In this document: positions 49,880-58,464 of the stretch, in pieces
Position numbering within the stretch: the stretch's first letter is position 1
Layout of the letters: each line of letters begins with the position of its first letter
From: UBA6168 sp041163745
Lineage (GTDB): Bacteria > Bacteroidota > Bacteroidia > Chitinophagales > Saprospiraceae
NCBI GenBank assembly: GCA_041163745.1
Contig: JBEAQU010000078.1
Location: 1 to 64,000 of the forward strand
Direction of reading: 5' to 3'
Length of the DNA: 64,000 nt
Notes under the pieces: generated by a model
What the model was told of the DNA's origin: nothing
What the model saw: the letters and a program-made list of their open reading frames with translations, nothing else
The model's database searches: none
Program-made: the position numbers and the translations under genes

Positions 49880-50473
49880 ATGGCTGCAACTCCTGCCCAA
49901 CTATCCGCACTGATCCGAAAGCGACGTGCCGTCTATCCGGCCGCCTATGTTACCCGCCCCATCGATGAGGCCATCATCCGGGACATCCTCGAAAACGCCG
50001 CATGGGCACCGACCCATCGACGGACAGAACCCTGGCGCTTCCAGGTATTCCTCGGCGAAGGATTGGAAAAACTCGCCCGTTACATGGGAGAACATTACCT
50101 GGCGAATACCCCCGCGGAACAATTCTCGGGCGCACGGCTGGACAAGGTGCGCCAAAACCCGCTGAAAGCAGCCTGTGTCATCGCCATATGTATGCAACGG
50201 GACCCGCAGGAAAGGATTCCGGAATGGGAGGAAGTCGCCGCTGTCTCCTGCGCGGTACAGAACATGTGGCTGACCTGTACCGCCTACGGCATCGGCGCCT
50301 ATTGGAGTACCCCCAAGGCCGCCCTGGAAGCAGGGGGTTTCCTGGGACTCGGCCCTGGCGAAAGTTGCCTGGGTCTCTTTTACATGGGTTATCATCAGGA
50401 CGACCTGCCGGAAGGTACCCGCCAGGATGTACAGCGCAAGACTACCTGGATTACGGACGGTCGCTCCGCTTGA
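49880..50473 (+). CDS. Nitroreductase family protein (YdjA-like)
   Basis: A 197-residue FMN-dependent oxidoreductase. Family signatures are LIRKRRAVYPAAY at the N-terminus, NAAWAPTHRRTEPWRFQVF (FMN-binding loop), AAVSCAVQNMWLTCTAYGIG and WSTPKAALEAGGFLGLGPGESCLGLFYMGY (described in parts: AYWSTPKAALEAGG, GESCLGLFYMGY). The short length and the THRRTEPWRF loop resemble YdjA. It reduces nitro or quinone-like substrates with NAD(P)H; the natural substrate is unknown. The ATG at 49880 is used. It converges on the ATP-grasp gene. Confidence 0.9.
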   Translation: MAATPAQLSALIRKRRAVYPAAYVTRPIDEAIIRDILENAAWAPTHRRTEPWRFQVFLGEGLEKLARYMGEHYLANTPAEQFSGARLDKVRQNPLKAACVIAICMQRDPQERIPEWEEVAAVSCAVQNMWLTCTAYGIGAYWSTPKAALEAGGFLGLGPGESCLGLFYMGYHQDDLPEGTRQDVQRKTTWITDGRSA

Positions 50474-50628
50474 CGCCGGACGGTGGTCGGCCCGGAAAAG
50501 TGGCAGCCGGCTCCAAACAAGCAAGTATCATGGGAACGGTACGATCCGTAGCCGTAACACCGGTTGCCGCCGGCGAAGAAACGGTACCGGAAGGATCGGG
50601 CAACACCCTCCTCCCGGACATCGGGCTG

Positions 50629-51825
50629 TCAATCCTGGGGCAATTGCGCATGGAAACCCTCCCGAATCCGGCGGGCATACGCATCTAACAAGGACAACAC
50701 CCTGTCAGGGTTGTCGGACCGGACAATGAAACCGATGTGATGTTCCTTTTCCAGGCGCCACACAATCTCGGGATCGTCGAAAGCGCTGGTATCCGGACGT
50801 GCCTGTCGGGAAAGCGAATTGATGATACCCGCATATTGCCTTTTTACCGGCGGCAACTGATACGCCATGCCCTGCGCGACGGCTGTCTCCAGCCGGGCCC
50901 ACTCGCCCCAGAGATTGATACCGGACGCCGCAGCGACCATCTCCGCCAGATGCGCTCCGCCGACCCTGGAAGACGTCTCCAGGAAATAAAAGAGGCCGTC
51001 CTCATGACTCTTGATGAATTCCGTATGGGAGGCACTGTACACCAGGCCGAAAGCCTGCATGACCTCCGCATTGAACCGGACCAGCTCCGCCTCGTCCTCC
51101 CCGCCGTAAGGACAGGTCACCGAACGGAAAATACCTCCCCCATGGGCCACATCCCATGGTGTGCTTAGATATCGGCTGACCTGGGTGAACAACGGCCGAC
51201 CCTCGAACGTAAGGGCATCCACATGATAGATGTCTCCGGCACGGTATTGTTCGACCAGGAAGTTGTGCCGGTTCTCTCCCAGCTCGTAAATCGCCCCCCA
51301 CAGATCCTCCGCCCGGTCCACCCGCCGGATACCCTTGGCCGCCGCCTCCATCCGGGGCTTGACCATATAGGGTGGCTGAACACGGGCCACGAAATCGTGG
51401 ATGTCCTGGTCGTTAAACAAAGCCGTGAACGCCGGAATCCGTAGTCCTGCCTCGGCAGCCTTCATCCGCATGGCCAACTTGTCGCGGAAATGCCGCGCCG
51501 TCGTCTGGCCCATGCCGGGAATCCGGAAATGTTCCCGCAAAGCCGCCGCCTCCTCCACATCGAAATCATCCAGGGCGATGATCCGGTCAACTTTCGTCGT
51601 CCGCATCAGATAAGCCAGCCCGGCAATGAAATGGTCCATGTTCCAGGTGCCGTGGACCACTTCGTCCATGAAGAATATCTCATCGATGGATTCCCGGGGC
51701 CATGCCGACCCTTCCGTGTCCTTCGCCGTCACCAGGTATACCCGGTTGCCCGCTTCCTTGCAATAACGGAGGAAATCAACCCCCTTGAACTCACAGGATA
51801 TACAAAGGAATGTCAGTGGCTGCAT
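50629..51825 (-). CDS. ATP-grasp domain protein
   Basis: A 398-residue ATP-grasp ligase-like enzyme. Visible elements are ISCEFKGVDFLRYCKEAG (Rossmann-like preATP part), RIIALDDFDVEEAAAL, MGQTTARHFRDKLAMRM, PPYMVKPRMEAAAKG (Lys of the ATP site), FLVEQYRAGDIYHVDAL and FYFLETSSRVGGAHLAE (metal-binding Glu/Arg/Asn-like region). These enzymes join a carboxylate to an amine or other nucleophile using ATP; the substrate is not predictable. The start at 51825 gives the natural N-terminus; the longer frame is Arg/His/Gln-rich. It is the last gene of a minus-strand run, 47 bases after glgC. Confidence 0.9.
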   Translation of the reverse strand: MQPLTFLCISCEFKGVDFLRYCKEAGNRVYLVTAKDTEGSAWPRESIDEIFFMDEVVHGTWNMDHFIAGLAYLMRTTKVDRIIALDDFDVEEAAALREHFRIPGMGQTTARHFRDKLAMRMKAAEAGLRIPAFTALFNDQDIHDFVARVQPPYMVKPRMEAAAKGIRRVDRAEDLWGAIYELGENRHNFLVEQYRAGDIYHVDALTFEGRPLFTQVSRYLSTPWDVAHGGGIFRSVTCPYGGEDEAELVRFNAEVMQAFGLVYSASHTEFIKSHEDGLFYFLETSSRVGGAHLAEMVAAASGINLWGEWARLETAVAQGMAYQLPPVKRQYAGIINSLSRQARPDTSAFDDPEIVWRLEKEHHIGFIVRSDNPDRVLSLLDAYARRIREGFHAQLPQD

Positions 51826-51872
51826 ATGGTCTGCATGTTTTGGTGGAAACGCCGGGCCATCGGCCCCTCCGA

Positions 51873-53147
51873 TCAGGCACCGATCCTGCTGCCGCTCGGT
51901 ATGACCGCATTCTTCTTGACAACGACTATACCGTCCACAATGCTGTAGGTATCCGTCTGCACATCCTCCAATTGCCCCGGATTGCCCCGGATGACGACAT
52001 TGTCTCCGATCCGCACGTTCTTGTCGATGATGGCGTATTCTATGATGCAATGTTTTCCGATACCCATCGGAATCTCATCCTCATAAATGATTTCCTCCAG
52101 CCGCTGAAAATAGTCGTTCCCCATGACCACGGCATGAGAAAGAACGGAATACGAACCGATGCGCGAACGAATGCCGATCACGGACCGTTCGATCCGCTCG
52201 GCATGCACGATACATCCCTCCGCGACGACCGTATGCCGGAAAACCGTACCGAAGAATTTGCTCGGCGGCAGCAGGCGTGCCCGGGTGAAGACCGGTTTCC
52301 GGTTGTCGAACAGATTGAATTGCGGCACATCATCGGTCAATGCGATGTTCGCTTCGAAAAAGGATCCGATGTTCCCGATGTCCGTCCAATATCCGGAATA
52401 TTCGAAACTCGCGACCTTGAACCGGTTGGTGATGGCGGCCGGAATGATTTCCTTGCCGAAATCCATCGCGTCCGGATGCTCCTTGAACAACCGCTTCAGC
52501 GATTTTTTGGAAAATATGTAGATCCCCATCGATGCCAGGTAGTGCTTCCCGGCTTCCTTGTTCGCCACGGATACCTCCGAAGACCAGTTTGGCAGGTCTT
52601 CCTCCGGCGGTTTTTCGACGAAGGATTCGATATATCCCTGTTTGTTGACCTTCATGATGCCGAAGGAGGTGGCCTCCTTGGCCGGTACAGGTATCGTGGC
52701 AATCGTCAGGTCAGCTCCCTGCTCGATATGATACCGGGCCATCGACTCGAAATCCATCTGGTACAGCTGGTCGCCCGACAGGATCAGGATGTAGTCGTAG
52801 TCCTGGTTGATCAGATGCCGCATGGACTGCCGCACGGCGTCTGCCGTTCCCTGGAACCAACGCTCGCTCCCCCGCCGCTGTTCAGCGGCCAGGATATCCA
52901 CGAAGCCGGTACTGAAATGGTCGAAATGATAGGTGTTCTTGATATGCTGATTCAAGGAGGCGGAGTTGAACTGGGTCAGGACGAACATCCTTCGGACTCC
53001 TGAATTCAGACAGTTGGAAATAGGGATGTCTATCAACCTGTATTTACCCGCGATCGGTACCGCGGGCTTGGATCGCTGCTCCGTCAGTGGGTACAACCTG
53101 GTGCCGGCTCCGCCGCCCAGGATCAGACTAATCATCTTGATGATCAT
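51873..53147 (-). CDS. glgC: Glucose-1-phosphate adenylyltransferase (ADP-glucose pyrophosphorylase)
   Basis: A 424-residue enzyme making ADP-glucose, the committed donor for glycogen synthesis. The nucleotidyltransferase domain has ILGGGAGTRLYPLT (about residues 9-22), RSKPAVPIAGKYRLID, MFVLTQFNSASLN and LSGDQLYQMDF; the C-terminus is a left-handed beta-helix (NVRIGDNVVIRGN). The EKPPEE and YWTDIGNIGSFFEAN segments are typical. It lies between glgA and the ATP-grasp gene on the same strand, with gaps of 248 and 47 bases. Confidence 0.95.
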   Translation of the reverse strand: MIIKMISLILGGGAGTRLYPLTEQRSKPAVPIAGKYRLIDIPISNCLNSGVRRMFVLTQFNSASLNQHIKNTYHFDHFSTGFVDILAAEQRRGSERWFQGTADAVRQSMRHLINQDYDYILILSGDQLYQMDFESMARYHIEQGADLTIATIPVPAKEATSFGIMKVNKQGYIESFVEKPPEEDLPNWSSEVSVANKEAGKHYLASMGIYIFSKKSLKRLFKEHPDAMDFGKEIIPAAITNRFKVASFEYSGYWTDIGNIGSFFEANIALTDDVPQFNLFDNRKPVFTRARLLPPSKFFGTVFRHTVVAEGCIVHAERIERSVIGIRSRIGSYSVLSHAVVMGNDYFQRLEEIIYEDEIPMGIGKHCIIEYAIIDKNVRIGDNVVIRGNPGQLEDVQTDTYSIVDGIVVVKKNAVIPSGSRIGA

Positions 53148-53395
53148 TGGTGTCAGTTTTTTTTGTCAACGCCGCCCCCGGCCTTTTGTTTCAAGCTCCA
53201 TCTGACGGACCGCCGGCTTGTTCCATCCCTGCGAACTTAAGATAAAAACATTACAATAACATGGAATTCGTGTCAATTCCTCCGCTCAACGCCAGGCGGT
53301 CGGCATCCATCTGCGCATCCCGTCCCACCCATGACTGCCGGCGGAGAAGACGCCGCAGGATATGCTTCCTACGTTACCTTTCGACGGAAAGGACT

Positions 53396-54826
53396 TCACA
53401 CCAACTCGTCGTACAATCTGATGTAATCCCATGCCGATCGCTCCCATGAGAAATCCACCGACATGATATGTCGCCGCAAACCGTCCAACCGATCTCCCTG
53501 CCGATAGAATCCGACGGCTCGCTCTATCGCCATCGACGCGTCCTCCACGCTGAATTGCAGGAAACGGAAGCCCCGCCCCCCCGGGTCTCCGACATCCGGA
53601 ATGGTATCCCGCAACCCGCCTGTACTCCGGACGATGGGTACGGTGCCGTACCGACAGGCATACATTTGGTTCAGGCCGCAGGGCTCCACCCGCGACGGCA
53701 TGAACAGGAAATCCGCACCGGCATACAATTGATGGGCCAGGGACTCGTTGTATTCCAGCGAGACATCGCAATGACCCGACAAATCCCGGCGCAGCTCGCT
53801 GATTCGTTGCATGATGTCCTGGTCTCCGGTTCCCAGGATGACAAAACCGGCCTGAACCCCTCTTCCCACCGTATACCGTATCACATCGGGAATCAGGTCG
53901 GCTCCTTTCTCCCGCACCAGCCGGCCGATGAACACGACGACCGGCAGGCGGGGGATGATCCGGAAGCGGTCCAGCAGCCGCGACCGATTGCGGGATTTGT
54001 AACCCGCCACGTCGTCTCCCTCGAGCCGACAGGCAATCGAAGAATCCGTCCGCGGGTCCCACCACAACGTGTCGATACCGTTCAGGATGCCACGCCCCTT
54101 CCCCATTTCCTGGTTGACCAACCCTTCCATTCCGTTCGCCTGGTGACGCAACTCATCCAGGTATCCTGGTGAGACCGTTGTGAAACGCCAACAACATTTG
54201 AGCGCGGCCGCCAGGGGGCTGACCGCATGGCTCCAATCCAACCAGCCTCGGGCCGCCTCAGGAAATGGAGGAAGCAGCCCGGCCTTCCCCCAGGAAAAGG
54301 CGCCATGGTATTCCCCGTTGTGGATGGTGAAGACGGTGGGCATCTGATGCAACGACCGGAACATCGGACTGTATTTCACCAGGAAGGGAATCAGGCCGGT
54401 GGCATGGTCGTGACAATGCAATATCCGCGGCTTCCAATGCATGGACACCACCCATTTCAATACCGCCACCTGGAAGCAGATGCTCCGTTCCGTCTCATCC
54501 CCGTACCAGTCGCCACCCGGATCCGCATATATGCCGGGACGGTCGAAACGCCCCGGAATGTTCACCACGTACAATGGAAATCCAAGCGTGTCGTTCTCCA
54601 CGGCTTCCACCGAAAACCAATGCCACCGGTCTCCCAGCTGGAGGTGGTCCCGGTAGACTTCCCGGTAGGTCTGCTGGTTCAGCCACTTGGTGCCGAATTT
54701 CGGAATGACCACAGCGCTTTCCGTGCCGGCCCGGTTCAGGTAGGCGGGCAAAGCCCCTACCACATCCCCCAATCCGCCGGATTTCGCGGCGGGAAAACAT
54801 TCCATGCTGATGTGAAGTACCTTCAT
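53396..54826 (-). CDS. glgA: Glycogen synthase GlgA
   Basis: A 476-residue GT5 glycosyltransferase that extends alpha-1,4-glucan from ADP-glucose. The N-terminal KSGGLGDVVGALP binds ADP-glucose; HCHDHATGLIPF and TIHNGEYHG lie in the first domain; the second domain has FIGRLVREKGADL and VEPCGLNQMYACRYGTVPIV (catalytic Glu region), with TGGLRDTI. The frame is complete. It is 248 bases upstream of glgC and 148 bases downstream of the esterase-like gene on the same strand. The gap is too long to prove one operon, but the run is functionally coherent. Confidence 0.95.
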   Translation of the reverse strand: MKVLHISMECFPAAKSGGLGDVVGALPAYLNRAGTESAVVIPKFGTKWLNQQTYREVYRDHLQLGDRWHWFSVEAVENDTLGFPLYVVNIPGRFDRPGIYADPGGDWYGDETERSICFQVAVLKWVVSMHWKPRILHCHDHATGLIPFLVKYSPMFRSLHQMPTVFTIHNGEYHGAFSWGKAGLLPPFPEAARGWLDWSHAVSPLAAALKCCWRFTTVSPGYLDELRHQANGMEGLVNQEMGKGRGILNGIDTLWWDPRTDSSIACRLEGDDVAGYKSRNRSRLLDRFRIIPRLPVVVFIGRLVREKGADLIPDVIRYTVGRGVQAGFVILGTGDQDIMQRISELRRDLSGHCDVSLEYNESLAHQLYAGADFLFMPSRVEPCGLNQMYACRYGTVPIVRSTGGLRDTIPDVGDPGGRGFRFLQFSVEDASMAIERAVGFYRQGDRLDGLRRHIMSVDFSWERSAWDYIRLYDELV

Positions 54827-54974
54827 CTCAATATCGTTGACTGTCGCGTTGTCGCTCCGCTATCGTAACGGTGGCCACCGGCTAAAATTAGGTTTTTTAA
54901 CGCAGATTGCCCCCGCCGACCGGTATTTTCACGCACCTTGACAATCACGGCATACCGACCGACCCGACGCCCCT

Positions 54975-55784
54975 TCAACCGAAGAGCCACCGTACCGCTT
55001 TGGGGAACTCCGCCCCCCACTTGGCCTCGTTGTGCTCTCCCTCCGGATCGATGGACAACTCGAAGACAATCCGGGACCCGTCTATCCCTTTCCGCTCCAA
55101 GGCATGCTTCAGCCGTTGTACGTTAGGAATCATCGTGTCGCTCTCCTTCCCGCCGGCATACAGATAGATCTTGGTCTCGAAGGGATTGAAAAAATTGATC
55201 GCCTGGAAATAAATCTTCGGGGTCAACCACAAGGACGGCGAGAACACCATCAGTTTGCCAAATACCTCCGGATACAGGAAAACACTGTATATGCTGATCA
55301 GCCCTCCCATGCTGCTGCCACCGATGCCGGTTGACTGTCGGTCGGGCAGGGTTCTGAAACACCGGTCCACATAAGGCTTGAGCACTTCCACCATGTAACT
55401 GGCGTATTGCCGGCCTTGGCTGACGCCGAACCGGGTCACCTCCGGTGGGGAGAACTCCCTCACCCGGTCTGCCTCCGCATGGTCGATGGCGATGACAATC
55501 ACGTCACCTTTCCCTTCGGCCGCCATTTCGGCCAGTCGGTGGTCGACATGCCAGTTGCCGTAGGGAGATCGGTACTCCAACAGATTCTGTCCGTCCTGCA
55601 GATAAATGACCGGATAACGGCGGTCTGTCCGATCGTAGTCATGCGGCAGCAGGGCCGCAATCCGTCGACGCTGCCCCAGCGGAGGAGCAGGTATCTCCTC
55701 GCTGAAGACCACGATGTTAGGCAAGTAGGCTGGATTCATCGACTTGTGTATGTTTTCTCCTATCTTGTGCGCAAGCGACAGCAT
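54975..55784 (-). CDS. Alpha/beta-hydrolase, esterase D (Fes/IroE-like) family
   Basis: A 269-residue hydrolase with the putative-esterase fold: RRRIAALLPHDYDRTDRRYPVIYLQDGQN (seen in parts as RIAALLPHDYD and YPVIYLQDGQN), the nucleophile elbow GGSSMGGLIS, the Asp/Glu region near YAGGKESD, and the catalytic His in the terminal EGEHNEAKW. The family includes ferric-enterobactin esterases, S-formylglutathione hydrolases and carbohydrate esterases. No export signal is obvious. The ATG at 55784 is used; a second ATG 15 codons later (MNPAYLPN) is equally plausible. It is upstream of glgA and divergent from the NRAMP-like gene. Confidence 0.88.
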   Translation of the reverse strand: MLSLAHKIGENIHKSMNPAYLPNIVVFSEEIPAPPLGQRRRIAALLPHDYDRTDRRYPVIYLQDGQNLLEYRSPYGNWHVDHRLAEMAAEGKGDVIVIAIDHAEADRVREFSPPEVTRFGVSQGRQYASYMVEVLKPYVDRCFRTLPDRQSTGIGGSSMGGLISIYSVFLYPEVFGKLMVFSPSLWLTPKIYFQAINFFNPFETKIYLYAGGKESDTMIPNVQRLKHALERKGIDGSRIVFELSIDPEGEHNEAKWGAEFPKAVRWLFG

Positions 55785-55910
55785 AGGGTCGTCCCTCCGT
55801 CCTCGTCTTCCGCCTCTTGCGGCAGGCAGGGTCGTCTCGGCGCATTGATCGGCCCGCGCCGTGCAAACATTCATAAAATAACCGCAGGAAGCAAGCCGCC
55901 GGAGATATTT

Positions 55911-57179
55911 ATGGCTGGAAAGTTCCGGGGCCGTCTGCCGGAACTGCTTCATCGGATGACGGAAATGAAAAAGCCATTGGTCTTGCATCGGCGGAATTGG
56001 CGACTGTTGCTTTGGTCGGTCGTCCCTGCCGCCTTCATCGGCCCCGGGACGGTCACCACCTGCGCCAAGGCGGGCGCCGTTTACGACGTCCGCTTGCTCT
56101 GGACACTGACATTCTCCATGCTGACCACTTTCCTGCTGCAGGAGGCGGCGGCCAGGCTGACCATAGCCACAGGAGAGCAACCGGGGGCGGTCATAGCCAG
56201 ACGCCTGTCCGGCCGTACCGGTGGTTTGCTGCGGTGGTTTCTCTTCGGCACGGTGGCCTTCGGTTGTACGGCATACCAGGCCGGCAACATCCTGGGTGCC
56301 GTCGCAGGCCTGCAACAGCTCACCGACCTGCCCGACACCTGGCTGACCACCGGGCTGGCCGTCTTCGCCGGTGGATTGTTGTGGCGCGGCGACCTGCGGC
56401 ATATCTCCGGAGCCCTGGCCTTCATCGTCTTCGGGATGGGCATCCTGTTCGGTTGGGTCGCCATTCGGACCGGCCCGGACCCTCTTACCCTTTTCCATGG
56501 CCTGGCCGTCCCCACCATCCCGGAAGGCGGCGGCTGGCTGGTGGTCGGCCTGATTGGCACCACCGTGGTTCCCTACAGCATTTTCCTGACGGGTGGCATG
56601 GCACAGGGGCAGGACATCGGGCAGATGCGCCGGGGTCTCGGCATGGCCATCCTGGTCGGCGGACTGATTTCCGTCGCGGTCCTCGTGGTGGGCATGGGCA
56701 TGGAAGGGACTTTCTCCCTGAACAGGCTGGCGGAAACCTTATCGTACCGGATAGATCCTTGGGCCGGACCTTTCTTCGCCATCGGTCTGTTCGCCGCCGG
56801 CTTCAGTTCCGCCGTCACGGCACCGCTCGCCGCGGCGGTGACAGCCCGGTCGATCCTGGGTGGCAACCACAGCACCTACGACGGCTGGTCGGGCGAAAGT
56901 TTCCGCTTTCGCTCCGTTTGGTCGGCTGTGCTCGTCATCGGGACCGGCATCGGTCTTTCCGGCCTGCAGCCCGTTCCCGTCATCCTCGCCGCACAAGCGT
57001 TGAACGGCTTGCTACTGCCGGTTGTCAGCCTGTTCCTACTGCTCGCCGTGAACGACCCGCTCGTGCTGCACCCCGCATATCGAAACGGCACAGCTGCCAA
57101 CCTGGCGATGGGACTCGCCGTGGCGATTTCATTCGGCCTCGGCATCTATAACCTCTGGCGGGTCTTTGCGGACGGATGA
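55911..57179 (+). CDS. Divergent NRAMP-family metal ion transporter homologue
   Basis: A 422-residue membrane protein with about 11 helices of the NRAMP/LeuT-like fold. The helix-1 region reads AFIGPGTVTTCAKAGAVYD, matching GPGTVT-type NRAMP relatives, and LQEAAARLTIATG follows as in the family. The canonical metal motifs are changed: DPGN in helix 1 is GPGT, and the MPH-type helix-6 motif reads VVPYSIFL. Classical NRAMPs need the Asp, Asn and Met to bind Mn/Fe, so its substrate may differ. The start at 55911 is tentative; ATGs at 55956 and 55965 are possible. It is divergent from the esterase-like gene. Confidence 0.85.
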   Translation: MAGKFRGRLPELLHRMTEMKKPLVLHRRNWRLLLWSVVPAAFIGPGTVTTCAKAGAVYDVRLLWTLTFSMLTTFLLQEAAARLTIATGEQPGAVIARRLSGRTGGLLRWFLFGTVAFGCTAYQAGNILGAVAGLQQLTDLPDTWLTTGLAVFAGGLLWRGDLRHISGALAFIVFGMGILFGWVAIRTGPDPLTLFHGLAVPTIPEGGGWLVVGLIGTTVVPYSIFLTGGMAQGQDIGQMRRGLGMAILVGGLISVAVLVVGMGMEGTFSLNRLAETLSYRIDPWAGPFFAIGLFAAGFSSAVTAPLAAAVTARSILGGNHSTYDGWSGESFRFRSVWSAVLVIGTGIGLSGLQPVPVILAAQALNGLLLPVVSLFLLLAVNDPLVLHPAYRNGTAANLAMGLAVAISFGLGIYNLWRVFADG

Positions 57180-57219
57180 CCACGCATCCGCCTGCAGATC
57201 CCGGTGCGTACAATTCCCT

Positions 57220-57570
57220 TCAGGACGCAATGCCGTCCTGCCGTTCCGCCGCAATCCGACGGTAGGCATTCCGGACCCATACCCCCCAAATGACAACCAA
57301 GGCTGGAAACACCACCACCACACCGTAGTTGTAGTACAGGGCGTCCTCCACCTCCAGGTGGTGCATATGCATCACCGCCCGGGTCATGCCGCATCCAAGG
57401 CATTCGATGTGGAAGAAAAGCCGCGACGGACAGATGATGACGCTGCTTTCGTCAAAGAAATCCGGTGGCAGCATCCATAACGCGACCGGTGTGAGCAGCA
57501 GCAGGGCCAACCAGGTCCGGTCCAGCCAGATCCGGCGCGCCCGCCGATTGTTGTCAGCTTCGCTTTCCAT
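57220..57570 (-). CDS. DUF2752 membrane protein
   Basis: A 116-residue protein with two membrane helices (about 20-40 and 80-105) and the DUF2752 signature CPSRLFFHIECLGCGMTRA followed by MHMHHLEVEDALYYN. The C-x2-C-G-M-TRA motif is diagnostic of the family, whose biochemical role is unknown. The ATG at 57570 is chosen; a start 11 codons upstream is possible. It converges on the NRAMP-like gene with 40 bases between stops. Confidence 0.88.
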   Translation of the reverse strand: MESEADNNRRARRIWLDRTWLALLLLTPVALWMLPPDFFDESSVIICPSRLFFHIECLGCGMTRAVMHMHHLEVEDALYYNYGVVVVFPALVVIWGVWVRNAYRRIAAERQDGIAS

Positions 57571-57734
57571 GGCAACTGTGTTTTGGCAGCCTGTCTCCGG
57601 CATCCGTCAGAAACCGCCCGGGCAATACACCTTCACCCAGCCCCGATAACCGAACCCGCCGGTCGCTCTATAGGATACGGACCGACCTGGTGGCAAGGAC
57701 GCTTCGTTCGACGGGGAAACTCCGGATCCAAAAG

Positions 57735-57775
57735 AAACGGCGCAACCACTTCTTCCAAAGCGGTTGCGCCGTTTT
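57735..57775 (-). terminator. Rho-independent terminator after the YqaE-like gene
   Basis: A 13-bp perfect stem (57735-57747 with 57762-57774) around a 14-base loop. Read on the minus strand, AAACGGCGCAACC pairs with GGTTGCGCCGTTT and is followed by CTTTT. It lies 55 bases after the stop codon of the YqaE-like gene. Confidence 0.75.
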
Positions 57776-57829
57776 CACCACCTCTTTCCTACCATAGGCA
57801 GGGAAACGGCGGACAATGGCTGCGTACCA

Positions 57830-58273
57830 TCAATAATATTTCTTCATTTTCGTCAGCGCGTGAATCAGCCCCGGCAGGTAGCAGAGCGCCACCAGGATCA
57901 GGTTCACAATCCAGTCGCTGCCGCTCCAGTCATCCATGACGCCCATGGCAACCCATGCAAGGCCTAGGATGGCAAGCAACACATACAGTCCCTTGTCAAA
58001 ATCTGGCTCCCGGTGCAGCTGCTTACGGACGATTTTTTGTGCAGCCTTGAGCTCCATGGTCTTCTTGACGCCCAGGGACTGTCCCGTGATCTCCTTGTAC
58101 TTTTTTGGTGTCAATGACAGGAACTGGTCCAACCCGAGCTGAACCATCTCCGGCGTAAGGGCGGCCTTCACCTCCGGCGTACCGCTGAACTGGTCTGCCC
58201 AGCTGACTTTTACGGCGGCGAAACTGTTCAATGCAAAGAACAGGGAAACCAACAATGGAAAAATTCTTTTCAT
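57830..58273 (-). CDS. YqaE/Pmp3 family membrane protein with extracytoplasmic N-terminal part
   Basis: A 147-residue protein. A signal peptide (about 1-19) is followed by a soluble helical part (LDQFLSLTPKKYKEITGQSL, a Bacteroidota-type segment) and then two membrane helices with the Pmp3/UPF0057 signature DWIVNLILVALCYLPGLIHAL and a short tail KMKKYY. Pmp3 proteins affect membrane potential and salt tolerance in yeast and plants; the bacterial role is unclear. It is a single gene ended by a strong terminator at 57735-57775. Confidence 0.85.
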   Translation of the reverse strand: MKRIFPLLVSLFFALNSFAAVKVSWADQFSGTPEVKAALTPEMVQLGLDQFLSLTPKKYKEITGQSLGVKKTMELKAAQKIVRKQLHREPDFDKGLYVLLAILGLAWVAMGVMDDWSGSDWIVNLILVALCYLPGLIHALTKMKKYY

Positions 58274-58403
58274 AAGAAGGTGGGTTTAATTTAAATGATG
58301 CCTACTCTTCAGCTTTTCGGCTTCCGCTCCCTACTCTGTTGGGTTGTGCAGGCACCGGATTTTCGGGGGACTCCGGAATACCTGGCCTTTACGTCAAGCA
58401 AGT

Positions 58404-58411
58404 CAAAATTA
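58404..58411 (-). promoter_or_regulatory. Promoter-like TAnnTTTG box upstream of the YqaE-like gene
   Basis: The minus strand reads TAATTTTG, a perfect -7 match, about 130 bases before the start at 58273. No -33 TTG at standard spacing. Confidence 0.3.
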
Positions 58412-58464
58412 ACAAGTTAGCCTATAGGTAGCGCCTGACATCCGAAATTTAGCACTTTTTTTTG

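Noticed and set aside
55407..55910. Long N-terminal extension of the NRAMP-like protein
   Set aside because: Lies antisense within the esterase gene and is not membrane-like; the transporter part begins near 55911.
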